Assembly: GCA_018400755.1 (NCBI GenBank)
Contig: JAGYLU010000006.1
Location: 1-53,672 of the forward strand
Direction of reading: 5' to 3'
DNA length: 53,672 nt
Origin: Acholeplasmataceae bacterium
GTDB taxonomy: Bacteria > Bacillota_I > Bacilli_A > Acholeplasmatales > Acholeplasmataceae
Shown: one piece after another, positions 8,581 to 15,235 of the stretch
Numbering within the stretch: position 1 is the stretch's first letter
How the letters are laid out: each line of letters starts with the position of its first letter
Position numbers and translations under genes: made by a program
The notes under the pieces: generated by a model
The model's input: the letters and a program-made list of their open reading frames with translations, nothing else
What the model was told of the DNA's origin: nothing
Database searches by the model: none

Positions 8581-9281
8581 CGTCCTGCCTCCCGGCGTGA
8601 TGCAATCACGCCTCTCTTACCATAATGTTTTCTTGCTGAACCGGCACACATGACCTGTGATCCGTCATAGACAAGAACCCCGTCATCAGGGATGACATAA
8701 AGATCCTTACGGTTCTTTTTCCAAACCCGTCTCATCGCCTTTTTTTGGACAACCCGTCTCCGGTAATGGACTTCGATATCAAACGTATCGATCATGTCAA
8801 GACCCTGATGCTCTATGAACACCGGATACTCGTTGTCAGGAGAAATATGAAAGGATCGGAACTGGACCATCGCACCCGCGGAAGAACCGATGACAAGCCC
8901 CCTGTGGGCTTCAATCGCTTCTTTGAGCCTTTTTTGGTTGATTCTATCCATCAATAGATCGGGTGCGCCACCGGGAAAATACAGGATGTCCGCCTCTTCA
9001 ATCTTTCTTTTGGCGGTGGTTTCATCATCTTGATAATAATCCACATACCTGATTGATGACGCTTTGATTCCATAGGGTTCAAAACTGTCAATCATCTTCT
9101 GGTGATAAAGAGAATCAGGACCATAAAAAGCCCGATAGGAAGCCTCATCTGGAAGATGAAAAGGAAAGAAAGACAAATTGACAATGACAACCTGATCGAA
9201 TGCTTTGATCAAAGGCTTGCATAGGTTTATGACATGCTCTGACTTAAGGATGCCTCTCGACATCAGGATATGGGTTCTCAT
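8577..9281 (-). CDS. Peptidase S51 family (dipeptidase E/cyanophycinase-like)
   Basis: 234 residues with the class I glutamine-amidotransferase-like fold of S51 serine peptidases. YFPGGAPDLLMDRI precedes the nucleophile elbow VIGSSAGAMVQF (Ser in GSSAGA), the same order as in PepE. A later DDGVLVYDG strand fits the core. There is no signal peptide, so it is a cytosolic peptidase, possibly for Asp- or isoaspartyl-dipeptides. SD AAAGGA lies upstream of the ATG at 9281. It is translationally coupled to the membrane protein below (ATGA overlap). Confidence 0.8.
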   Translation of the reverse strand: MRTHILMSRGILKSEHVINLCKPLIKAFDQVVIVNLSFFPFHLPDEASYRAFYGPDSLYHQKMIDSFEPYGIKASSIRYVDYYQDDETTAKRKIEEADILYFPGGAPDLLMDRINQKRLKEAIEAHRGLVIGSSAGAMVQFRSFHISPDNEYPVFIEHQGLDMIDTFDIEVHYRRRVVQKKAMRRVWKKNRKDLYVIPDDGVLVYDGSQVMCAGSARKHYGKRGVIASRREAGR

Positions 9282-9302
9282 GATGCTGTCCTTTCAATGA
9301 AG

Positions 9303-9322
9303 AAAAAAGCCTTTTGGGCTTT
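9303..9322 (-). terminator. Weak terminator between the unknown gene and the S51 peptidase gene
   Basis: On the minus strand AAAGCC, a short loop and GGCTTTTTTC lie 15 bases after the stop at 9337. The next SD and start (9281) follow at once and no separate promoter is seen between them, so the hairpin may terminate only partly. Confidence 0.6.
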
Positions 9323-9336
9323 GTCTGATCCAGGCT

Positions 9337-9783
9337 TCAAAGAATCCGCTCGCCCTGAAGCACGTCCTTGAATTGGGTTTCGAGGCGGCGTCGATCAATT
9401 GCCTTTGGCATATGACTGAACGCATCGGGATCAATTTGAAGTGAATGGATGCGACCTTGATGCCTCTGGTGCGGGCGTTGAATGCGTTCCTCTTCGACCA
9501 ACACACATGAAAAAGCGCCACCAAAGGTCTGGCACATGGCCAACGCTCTCATCACACGAGGCACTTTCACCCGAAACAGAGTATGGAAGACAATCCCTTT
9601 GTCATATGCTGCAAAATAATCGAATTTTCGAAAATCATACGTATGGAACCTGGTTTTGATGGCATCGCCATTCATGACTTCAACTGGCGGATAGCCAGAC
9701 AATTCCTGAATCGCTTTGGCATAATGCAAAATGACATCGGATGTCTTGCTGTTGTACTCAATAGTCATCATCCATGTTTTCAT
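9337..9783 (-). CDS. Hypothetical protein downstream of the response regulator
   Basis: 148 residues from the ATG at 9783, chosen because GAGGTGG lies three bases upstream. The alternative start at 9807 has no SD and would overlap the regulator stop. I do not recognise the family. The protein is soluble and mixed alpha/beta; its middle (MRALAMCQTFGGAFSCVLVE) is hydrophobic but broken by polar residues, so it is probably a buried core strand and helix rather than a TM segment. It is rich in His, Arg and Gln near residues 105-120. It sits 27 bases after the response regulator stop and is probably in the same transcript. Confidence 0.6.
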   Translation of the reverse strand: MKTWMMTIEYNSKTSDVILHYAKAIQELSGYPPVEVMNGDAIKTRFHTYDFRKFDYFAAYDKGIVFHTLFRVKVPRVMRALAMCQTFGGAFSCVLVEEERIQRPHQRHQGRIHSLQIDPDAFSHMPKAIDRRRLETQFKDVLQGERIL

Positions 9784-9810
9784 GATCCACCTCAACGCAC
9801 GCGCCAATCA

Positions 9811-10518
9811 TCACTCGCCAGGTGTCTCAGGCACGATCCCTAAACGATAACCAAATCCCCATTTGGTGACAACCACCTCAGGGTCAGAAGGATCGTCTTC
9901 AATCTTTTCCCGCAATCGTCTGATATGAACGTTGATGACGTTATCATTGAAATAATACTCTTCACCCCAAATTGAACGGTAAATCATTTGTTTAGAGAAT
10001 GTTTGTTCGGGGTTCGAGACCAGAAGCTTCAAAATGTCAAATTCCTTTGATGTCAGGTCCACTTGGACACCATCTTTGAACACCTCAAAGGTATTGAAAT
10101 TGATTTCAAGGTTCTTGACACTGAGTCGTGGTTTGATGGGAGCGCCAAGATTACGGTTGGATCTTCTGAGAACCGCTTTGACCCGCGCAATCAACTCCAA
10201 CATGGAAAAAGGCTTCGATAAATAATCGTCCGCACCGAGTCCAAGATTGATGGCTTTCTCGACATCGGTGTCTTTGGCGGAGATGATTATGACAGGCACA
10301 TCACTGACACTGCGGATGTATTTTAAAACATCCTCCCCATTTTTACCAGGGAGGATCAGATCAAGCAATACCGCATCGTACTCACCCTCGTCAAAAGCCT
10401 TGATTGCTTCGTTACCATCAGCTGCAATCCTGACATCAAATAATTCCTCGCGAAGCTTGGCGGTGATGGCCTTACTGGCAATGGTGTTGTCTTCGACAAC
10501 GAGAATTCTTTGCTTCAT
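9811..10518 (-). CDS. OmpR/PhoB-family response regulator, orphan
   Basis: 235 residues. The receiver domain (about 1-120) has the acidic pair EDN near residue 9, the phospho-acceptor Asp in VLLDLILPG, Ser in IIISAKD and Lys in YLSKPF. The winged-helix DNA-binding domain (about 135-230) has LTSKEFDILKLLVSNPEQ, YYFNDNVINVHIRRLREKIE and TKWGFGYRL. All phosphorelay residues are present, but no histidine kinase gene lies in the window. A promoter with an extended -10 (10567-10572) lies 49 bases upstream. The target genes are unknown; the genes downstream on the same strand (unknown protein, S51 peptidase, membrane protein, GH30) may be co-transcribed. Confidence 0.93.
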   Translation of the reverse strand: MKQRILVVEDNTIASKAITAKLREELFDVRIAADGNEAIKAFDEGEYDAVLLDLILPGKNGEDVLKYIRSVSDVPVIIISAKDTDVEKAINLGLGADDYLSKPFSMLELIARVKAVLRRSNRNLGAPIKPRLSVKNLEINFNTFEVFKDGVQVDLTSKEFDILKLLVSNPEQTFSKQMIYRSIWGEEYYFNDNVINVHIRRLREKIEDDPSDPEVVVTKWGFGYRLGIVPETPGE

Positions 10519-10566
10519 GGGTTATACATTCCTTTCCAAGCGCTACTGAAAGAATAACTTAACTAA

Positions 10567-10572
10567 ATTATA
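10567..10572 (-). promoter_or_regulatory. Extended -10 promoter of the response regulator gene
   Basis: On the minus strand TGG-TATAAT lies 49 bases before the ATG at 10518 and just downstream of the terminator at 10597-10638. The -35 region is poor, so the TG extension probably compensates. Confidence 0.55.
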
Positions 10573-10596
10573 CCATCAATGCCATATAAACGCACT

Positions 10597-10638
10597 AAAA
10601 AAAACGCCCCGATGACTTTGGGGGGGGATAAGTCATCG
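10597..10638 (-). terminator. Strong terminator with a poly-C loop
   Basis: On the minus strand CGATGACTT pairs with AAGTCATCG around a loop that contains a run of C, then GGGCGTTTTTTTT follows. It ends either the fructokinase operon or the candidate small RNA that starts near 10721. Confidence 0.85.
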
Positions 10639-10722
10639 AGACTACCTAACGCATTGACGCACCTCTTAAGTACACGGTCTTCGAAAAAGGAAGAGCGATC
10701 GAGTTACGCGTGCGTATCGGCA
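10597..10722 (-). ncRNA. Candidate structured small RNA between fructokinase and response regulator genes
   Basis: A promoter-like pair on the minus strand (TTGCTT at 10755-10750, 16 bases, TATAAT at 10733-10728, preceded by TG) lies about 50 bases after the fructokinase stop. About 125 bases later comes the strong terminator. There is no ORF between. The predicted transcript can fold: ACGCAC (10715-10710) with GTGCGT (10662-10657), and CTCTT-type 5-bp pairing of 10695-10691 with 10667-10663 stacked on it. I could not match it to SRP, 6S, tmRNA or a riboswitch class I know. It may be a free small RNA or a regulatory leader read through into the response regulator. Confidence 0.4.
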
Positions 10723-10727
10723 AAACC

Positions 10728-10755
10728 ATTATAACAAATCAGCGACGAAAAGCAA
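10728..10755 (-). promoter_or_regulatory. Putative promoter of the candidate small RNA
   Basis: TTGCTT (weak -35), a 16-base spacer and a perfect TATAAT with TG extension on the minus strand, in a non-coding stretch. Confidence 0.45.
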
Positions 10756-10787
10756 CTAAAATCACGTTTCATTTTCGTGATTTGACC

Positions 10788-11789
10788 CTAAAAATCCTTT
10801 CTGAGACCATATGCACGACCTCGTCGCCTTTTTTGGTCCATCATGAAGCGTTCGACCTCATCTTTTGTCGGAAGACCATCCATCGCACCATACCTTGTCG
10901 TGGTGATCGCAGCTGCGGCATTGGCAAAGGCCAGCATCTCAAACATCGCGGTTTCATCGAACGCACGGGGATCCCTTAGGGCAGCAACCCTCGAAAGAAA
11001 GGCCCCGATGAAGGCATCACCAGCACCGGTCGTGTCCTTGACATCAACCTCGAACCCCGGGTGTGAGACTGTCTTTGTCTTGGTATGAAAGGACGCACCG
11101 TGCTTTCCTTTGGTCAAAACCACATAACGGACGCGGCCTTTGAACAACGCCTTGATCTGTTCTTCAAAAACCGTTTTTCCAGTGATGAACTGAAGCTCAT
11201 CTTCGGCTACCTTCACCAGGTCAGCCTCATGGATAAACTGATTGATGGTTTCCCGGTAGCGCTCATGATCCTTGAAGAGCGCAAGCCTGACATTGGGATC
11301 GAAACTGATAAAACGGTCATGCGCCTGGAACTCAGCAATCAGTTTCACGTGGGCTTCTTTGATTGGGAAGTCACCAAGACTGACTGAGCAAAAATGGAGG
11401 ATATCACCCGCTTTGAACGCCTCAAATCTGAGATCCTCAGGGGATAACAACTGATCGGCACTGGGATCACGATAAAAGATGAAATCACGGTTTCCCTCAT
11501 GATCAAGCGTGACAAACGCCAAAGCGGTATGGGCCTGATCGGTCTGTGTGACGTAACTCGTATCAACCCCATAAGATGACACAACGTCCTTCAAAAAGAC
11601 GCCAAAAGCATCATCACCAACTTTGGTGACAAGCATACTCTTGGTTCCTAGACGACTGGCAGCGACAGCCACGTTGGCTGGTGCGCCGCCAGGTTTTTTC
11701 ATGAATCCAGACACTTTGTCGAGGGCGATTCCCTTCGTATCCGGAATGAAGTCAATCAGCAATTCACCGATACTGACAATTCTTGACAT
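10788..11789 (-). CDS. scrK: PfkB-family fructokinase
   Basis: 333 residues of a ribokinase-fold sugar kinase. GELLIDFIP at the N-terminus, KPGGAPANVAVAASRLG (PfkB signature 1), FYRDPSADQLL and the ATP/catalytic motif DTTGAGDAFIGAFLS (signature 2, catalytic Asp in GAGD) match bacterial fructokinases closely. The reaction is fructose plus ATP giving fructose-6-phosphate. AAAGGAG lies six bases before the ATG. It is the third gene after beta-phosphoglucomutase and the GH65 phosphorylase; this combination suggests that the GH65 substrate releases fructose. A hairpin at 11823-11853 lies in the gap to GH65 and may set relative mRNA levels. Confidence 0.9.
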   Translation of the reverse strand: MSRIVSIGELLIDFIPDTKGIALDKVSGFMKKPGGAPANVAVAASRLGTKSMLVTKVGDDAFGVFLKDVVSSYGVDTSYVTQTDQAHTALAFVTLDHEGNRDFIFYRDPSADQLLSPEDLRFEAFKAGDILHFCSVSLGDFPIKEAHVKLIAEFQAHDRFISFDPNVRLALFKDHERYRETINQFIHEADLVKVAEDELQFITGKTVFEEQIKALFKGRVRYVVLTKGKHGASFHTKTKTVSHPGFEVDVKDTTGAGDAFIGAFLSRVAALRDPRAFDETAMFEMLAFANAAAAITTTRYGAMDGLPTKDEVERFMMDQKRRRGRAYGLRKDF

Positions 11790-11822
11790 GTGCGACTCCT
11801 TTCAAACTAAGGATTCGAGGAT

Positions 11823-11853
11823 GGGGAAAGCACCTTTCAAAGGTGCTCCCCCC
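11823..11853 (-). other. Intercistronic hairpin between GH65 and fructokinase genes
   Basis: On the minus strand GGGG-AGCACCTTT pairs with AAAGGTGCT-TTCCCC. A run of nine G (C on the plus strand, 11848-11856) leads into it. No U-tract follows, so it looks like an RNA-stability or processing element rather than a terminator. Confidence 0.6.
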
Positions 11854-11890
11854 CCCAGGAGAAAAACAATGAAACCGGTGATGACGTCTG

Positions 11891-14155
11891 CTATAAGGCA
11901 TTCAAGTCTTCTTCATAAACGGTTTGGATCCGATGCCTTGTGCCGTTGATCATCACATCAATCTGATGATCGGTTTCCAAGCGGAAGTGATTGTTGGTCA
12001 CAGATATGAATAACCGACTTCCCTGATACATGATGGTGGCGGCAAATGTTTTAATCGATGTCTGAAAGACCGGTTTGAGGGTCAGGATTTCGGTCATCTT
12101 CAAGCCAAAGAGCCCATAGATCAAAGTCAGATAGGTCCCTCCAAGATTCGCGACATGCAACCCATGTTGGGTATGGTTGCGCAAGTTGTCGAGATCAAGC
12201 CTGAGACTTTCTGTCCAATAGTCATATGCCCGCTCATGATCACCAATGTGATATGAAGCAATGCCATACATGCATTTGGAGAGACTCGAGTCATGAGTGG
12301 TTCGTAAAAGATAGTGATGGGTCGAATTCCGATACAATGTCTGATCATTCTCACCAAGCAATGTCATTGCGAGGACAGCATCCGCTTGTTTGAGGATCTG
12401 ATGGCGATAAATCATCATGGGGTGATAGAAGAGCAGCATCGGATGATGATGTCTAGGAATCTGATTCAGATCAAGTTCTGGCAAGGTGTCAAAGGTACTG
12501 TCTTGAAGCGCGATCATTCGGCTAGGATCGATCAGAAGCGTCATCTCCTTGGCCGCTTTGGCCATGGTCTTGACTTCATCATCAGATAGTCCTAACCGGT
12601 TGATGACCTGATCAAGGTCTTGCCGGTGACGATCATAAAGCATGACGACCCACTCAAAGTGTGCTTTGGCCATCCGATTGGTATAGTAATTATCATTGAC
12701 AAGGACGGTGTATTCATCCGGTCCAGTCACCCCATTGATATGGAATGCCTCACCCATGAAATGGCCATATCCGAGGATGAATCGGGCTGTTTCCACCAGA
12801 AGCTCAAACCCTGCTTCTTCAAGGAACGCCCAATCCTGGGTGGCATTCAAATATTGCATGGTGGCGAAAGCAACATCGCTATTGATGTGGATTTGCGCAC
12901 TACCAGCTGGAAAATAAGGGGATGCCTCACTGCCGTCAATGGTTCGCCATGGGATTTTCACCCCTTGATTCACACCTAAGCGTTTCGCTTCTTCCTTGGC
13001 TTGTTCAAGGTGCCTGAAACGATAGGTCAAAAGGGTTTTGGCCTTGCAAGGATTGGTCAGGATGAAATAGGGAATCATGTAGATTTCGGTATCCCAGAAA
13101 TAGTGGCCTTCATAGCCTTCACCACTGATGCCTTTGGCAGCGATCTGGAGATGATCGCTCACCCCTCCGGACTGATCAAGCTGAATCATATGATAGAGCA
13201 AAGCGGTCATGATCTTGGGATCATCGACATAGGCTGGCAAATCCTTGAAAAACCGTGTCTGATAGGATTGCTGCTGCGCCAATAGTTCATCAAAGGAAAG
13301 GATCTGACGGTTCAGATCATCGATTGTTTCATTGAAGATTCCAGATGATGTCTCATACATCATCTTGGTCGTGATGATGATCGGATGAGCAGGTGAGAGA
13401 TGGTCTTCTCTTCTTTGAACCACTGAACGGGTGCGTTTCTCATGGGTGAAGGTCAGGTCATGCTTGATCGCAACTGTCACATCCATTGCCGTATGCGTGG
13501 TCCTTGCTGTCATCATCGCCATGCCACGGATGATGTCATGCGATACATATTCCAGATGATGACGGCCTTGGGCGAGTCTGGGGTCATTGGCGGTAATGGA
13601 CTTCACTTTGGGCAGTTGGAGTTCAGATTCAAATGTGATCGGACCTTCATAGTCTGTTGTCTCAATGGAGAGACGGCTCACCGCCAAACCTAAGTGAACC
13701 TTTGACACAAGTCGTTCTTCTGAGATGATCACGGTCACCCCGGAAGGCATCTGATAGACCGCTTTCCGTCTGGTCATCCCCTGTGCCATATCAAATGTCC
13801 GTTTCAAAGATATCAACGTGGCATCTGTCAGATTGACGTGCTCTCCGTTTAATGAGATCGTCATCGTGGTCGCATCCATCACATTGACAAGGACTTGTCC
13901 CAACTGGGGAAACTGCAATGAGTTTTCCTCATAGGCATACGGATACCGATTGAAGAATCCGTTGATGAACGTCATGTGATAACTGTGATCACCGCCATAC
14001 CCTTCCGCGAAGTGTCCACGAATCCCCAGGATACCATTGGCAAGTGAAAAAATGGTCTCATCGACGTAGAGTTCGGACAATGACATCCGGTTGTTTCTCT
14101 CCAATTGTTTGGGCAGTGACCGAATCAGGTCATCCGCTTTGACTCTCATGGTCAT
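11891..14155 (-). CDS. GH65-family disaccharide phosphorylase (alpha-glucoside)
   Basis: 754 residues, full length for GH65. The N-terminal beta-sandwich is followed by the (alpha/alpha)6 barrel with GYEGHYFWDTEIYM, the general-acid Glu in VTGPDEYTVLVNDNYYTN, and THDSSLSKCMYGI, which lies in the phosphate-binding area. A short C-terminal beta domain ends the protein. GH65 enzymes split alpha-linked disaccharides with phosphate, giving beta-glucose-1-phosphate. The start at 14155 overlaps the beta-phosphoglucomutase stop as ATGA; the longer reading from 14215 would run into that gene. The operon kinase is a fructokinase, so the substrate may be a glucosyl-fructose rather than maltose or trehalose (inference). 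Confidence 0.88.
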   Translation of the reverse strand: MTMRVKADDLIRSLPKQLERNNRMSLSELYVDETIFSLANGILGIRGHFAEGYGGDHSYHMTFINGFFNRYPYAYEENSLQFPQLGQVLVNVMDATTMTISLNGEHVNLTDATLISLKRTFDMAQGMTRRKAVYQMPSGVTVIISEERLVSKVHLGLAVSRLSIETTDYEGPITFESELQLPKVKSITANDPRLAQGRHHLEYVSHDIIRGMAMMTARTTHTAMDVTVAIKHDLTFTHEKRTRSVVQRREDHLSPAHPIIITTKMMYETSSGIFNETIDDLNRQILSFDELLAQQQSYQTRFFKDLPAYVDDPKIMTALLYHMIQLDQSGGVSDHLQIAAKGISGEGYEGHYFWDTEIYMIPYFILTNPCKAKTLLTYRFRHLEQAKEEAKRLGVNQGVKIPWRTIDGSEASPYFPAGSAQIHINSDVAFATMQYLNATQDWAFLEEAGFELLVETARFILGYGHFMGEAFHINGVTGPDEYTVLVNDNYYTNRMAKAHFEWVVMLYDRHRQDLDQVINRLGLSDDEVKTMAKAAKEMTLLIDPSRMIALQDSTFDTLPELDLNQIPRHHHPMLLFYHPMMIYRHQILKQADAVLAMTLLGENDQTLYRNSTHHYLLRTTHDSSLSKCMYGIASYHIGDHERAYDYWTESLRLDLDNLRNHTQHGLHVANLGGTYLTLIYGLFGLKMTEILTLKPVFQTSIKTFAATIMYQGSRLFISVTNNHFRLETDHQIDVMINGTRHRIQTVYEEDLNAL

Positions 14156-14811
14156 GGGCGTTGCCCCGCAATCAAATCTTCTAATATCTCTTTGGACAAA
14201 TCGGTCAGTGAGCAAACACGAATGTCCGCTTCACTCAAGTCTTCATCGCCAACCCCGACCGCCACCATCCCCGCCCGTTTGATGGCACTGACACCGGCCA
14301 CGGCATCCTCGAATCCGATGGCTGCCTTGGGATCAATACCAAAATGCTTGGCGGCATCCAAAAAGATGTCAGGATGGGGTTTTCCCTTCAGTGGTGATGG
14401 ATCAACCACATAATCAAAGAGATTTTCAATACCGAGTCGTTCCAAAAGAAAAGGCGCGTTTCTAGATGCACTTCCCAAGGCGATCCAAAGATGTCTTGAT
14501 GACAAAAAACGGATCACATCAAGAGCGCCGGGAAGAAGATCCTCAGCACTGAAATGATCAATCAATTGTCGGTAATGGGTATTTTTCTCATATGCCATCG
14601 CTTTTTTTGTCTCTAGATCCTCTAGAATCCCAAAAATAGAAAGCAGACGATCAAGTGAGTCCATCCGTGAAACCCCTTTGGTGATCGCTTCGAGTTCAGG
14701 GTCAAGGGTAATGCCATAACGACGGTCAAACAACGCCTTCCATGCCTTAAAATGGGCATCTGTTGTCGAGGTGATGACACCATCCAAATCAAAAATAGCC
14801 AATTCAAGCAT
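14152..14811 (-). CDS. pgmB: beta-phosphoglucomutase
   Basis: 219 residues of a HAD-superfamily mutase. The nucleophile and acid/base pair are in FDLDGVITSTTDAH (first and second Asp), followed by a helical cap (FKAWKALFDRRYGI), LGSASRNAPFLLERLGI (motif II Ser), KGKPHPDIFLDAA (motif III Lys) and GFEDAVAGVSAIKRAGM (motif IV). The reaction is beta-glucose-1-phosphate to glucose-6-phosphate, the standard partner of GH65 phosphorylases. GGAGG seven bases before 14811 fixes the start; the longer form from 14841 lacks an SD. It is the first gene of its operon, below a consensus promoter at 14931-14959. Confidence 0.92.
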   Translation of the reverse strand: MLELAIFDLDGVITSTTDAHFKAWKALFDRRYGITLDPELEAITKGVSRMDSLDRLLSIFGILEDLETKKAMAYEKNTHYRQLIDHFSAEDLLPGALDVIRFLSSRHLWIALGSASRNAPFLLERLGIENLFDYVVDPSPLKGKPHPDIFLDAAKHFGIDPKAAIGFEDAVAGVSAIKRAGMVAVGVGDEDLSEADIRVCSLTDLSKEILEDLIAGQRP

Positions 14812-14858
14812 CTCATATCCTCCTATCACAACAGAAACCACACGTCATCACACAGGCG

Positions 14859-14872
14859 TGAAAAGGTTTTCA
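14859..14872 (-). promoter_or_regulatory. cre-like operator in the pgmB leader
   Basis: TGAAAAGGTTTTCA is a near-perfect palindrome that differs from the CcpA/LacI-type consensus (TGAAAACGTTTTCA) only at the centre (GG for CG). It lies about 55 bases downstream of the predicted start of transcription and 48 bases before the gene, where a bound LacI-family protein would act as a roadblock. Confidence 0.55.
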
Positions 14873-14883
14873 TTTTTCGGGTT

Positions 14884-14915
14884 AAAAAGAAGTGTCGGAT
14901 GTCGATATCCGACAC
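14884..14915 (-). terminator. Leader terminator/attenuator-like hairpin upstream of pgmB
   Basis: On the minus strand a perfect 9-bp stem (GTGTCGGAT/ATCCGACAC) with a 6-base loop is followed by TTCTTTTT. It begins less than 10 bases after the predicted transcription start and lies before the first gene, so it can only end or protect this operon's own transcript. Confidence 0.6.
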
Positions 14916-14930
14916 GCTTCGAACATAAGA

Positions 14931-14959
14931 ATTATACCATTTGGACCATCAGGTGTCAA
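14931..14959 (-). promoter_or_regulatory. Consensus sigma-A promoter of the pgmB-GH65-fructokinase operon
   Basis: On the minus strand TTGACA (14959-14954), exactly 17 bases, then TATAAT (14936-14931), with TGG just before the -10. This is a full-consensus promoter, so regulation must come from downstream elements (hairpin, cre-like site). Confidence 0.88.
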
Positions 14960-15002
14960 CCGATGTCTTGGCTCATCAAGCGAAAAAAGCATTCTGTTTC
15001 GA

Positions 15003-15031
15003 TTGTAAAACAATTGAAATCATGGTAAAAT
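15003..15031 (+). promoter_or_regulatory. Promoter of the tRNA-Arg gene
   Basis: TTGTAA, 17 bases, TAAAAT with a TGG extension, 17 bases before the tRNA 5' end. Confidence 0.65.
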
Positions 15032-15048
15032 AATCGGGCATTCAAAAA

Positions 15049-15125
15049 GCACTCGTAGCTCAGTAGGATAGAGCGCATCCCTCCTAAGGATGAGGTCGCA
15101 CGTTCGATTCGTGTCGGGTGCGCCA
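15049..15125 (+). tRNA. tRNA-Arg (anticodon CCT)
   Basis: 77 bases with a complete cloverleaf. The acceptor arm GCACTCG pairs with CGGGTGC (one T-G pair), followed by discriminator G and an encoded CCA. The anticodon arm is CATCC-CTCCTAA-GGATG, placing CCT at positions 34-36, which reads AGG. The T-loop GTTCGATTC is canonical. Confidence 0.95.
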
Positions 15126-15136
15126 TCATGGGATAT

Positions 15137-15163
15137 AAGACGCCGTCTCGGGGTCTTTTTTTC
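15137..15163 (+). terminator. Terminator of the tRNA gene
   Basis: AAGACGCC pairs with GGGGTCTT (one G-G mismatch) around a 5-base loop and runs straight into a T-tract, 11 bases after the tRNA. Confidence 0.65.
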
Positions 15164-15235
15164 TTCTTGAGGGTTTATGGGGCGTTCAAGACGTGGTACA
15201 ATAACATCATCATCATGACCATGTGGGGTGAGTCC

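Noticed and set aside
10597-10722. Known riboswitch (c-di-GMP, SAM, fluoride, preQ1), SRP RNA, 6S RNA or tmRNA
   Set aside because: I could not find the conserved core bases of any of these classes; only generic pairing is visible, so no class is assigned.
14884-14915. Terminator for a plus-strand transcript towards the tRNA
   Set aside because: There is no plus-strand gene before it and the T-run is only on the minus-strand side.
15128-15235. Longer start for the desulfidase-like gene at 15128
   Set aside because: It would begin three bases after the tRNA and run through the tRNA terminator; the family start fits 15236, which has an SD.
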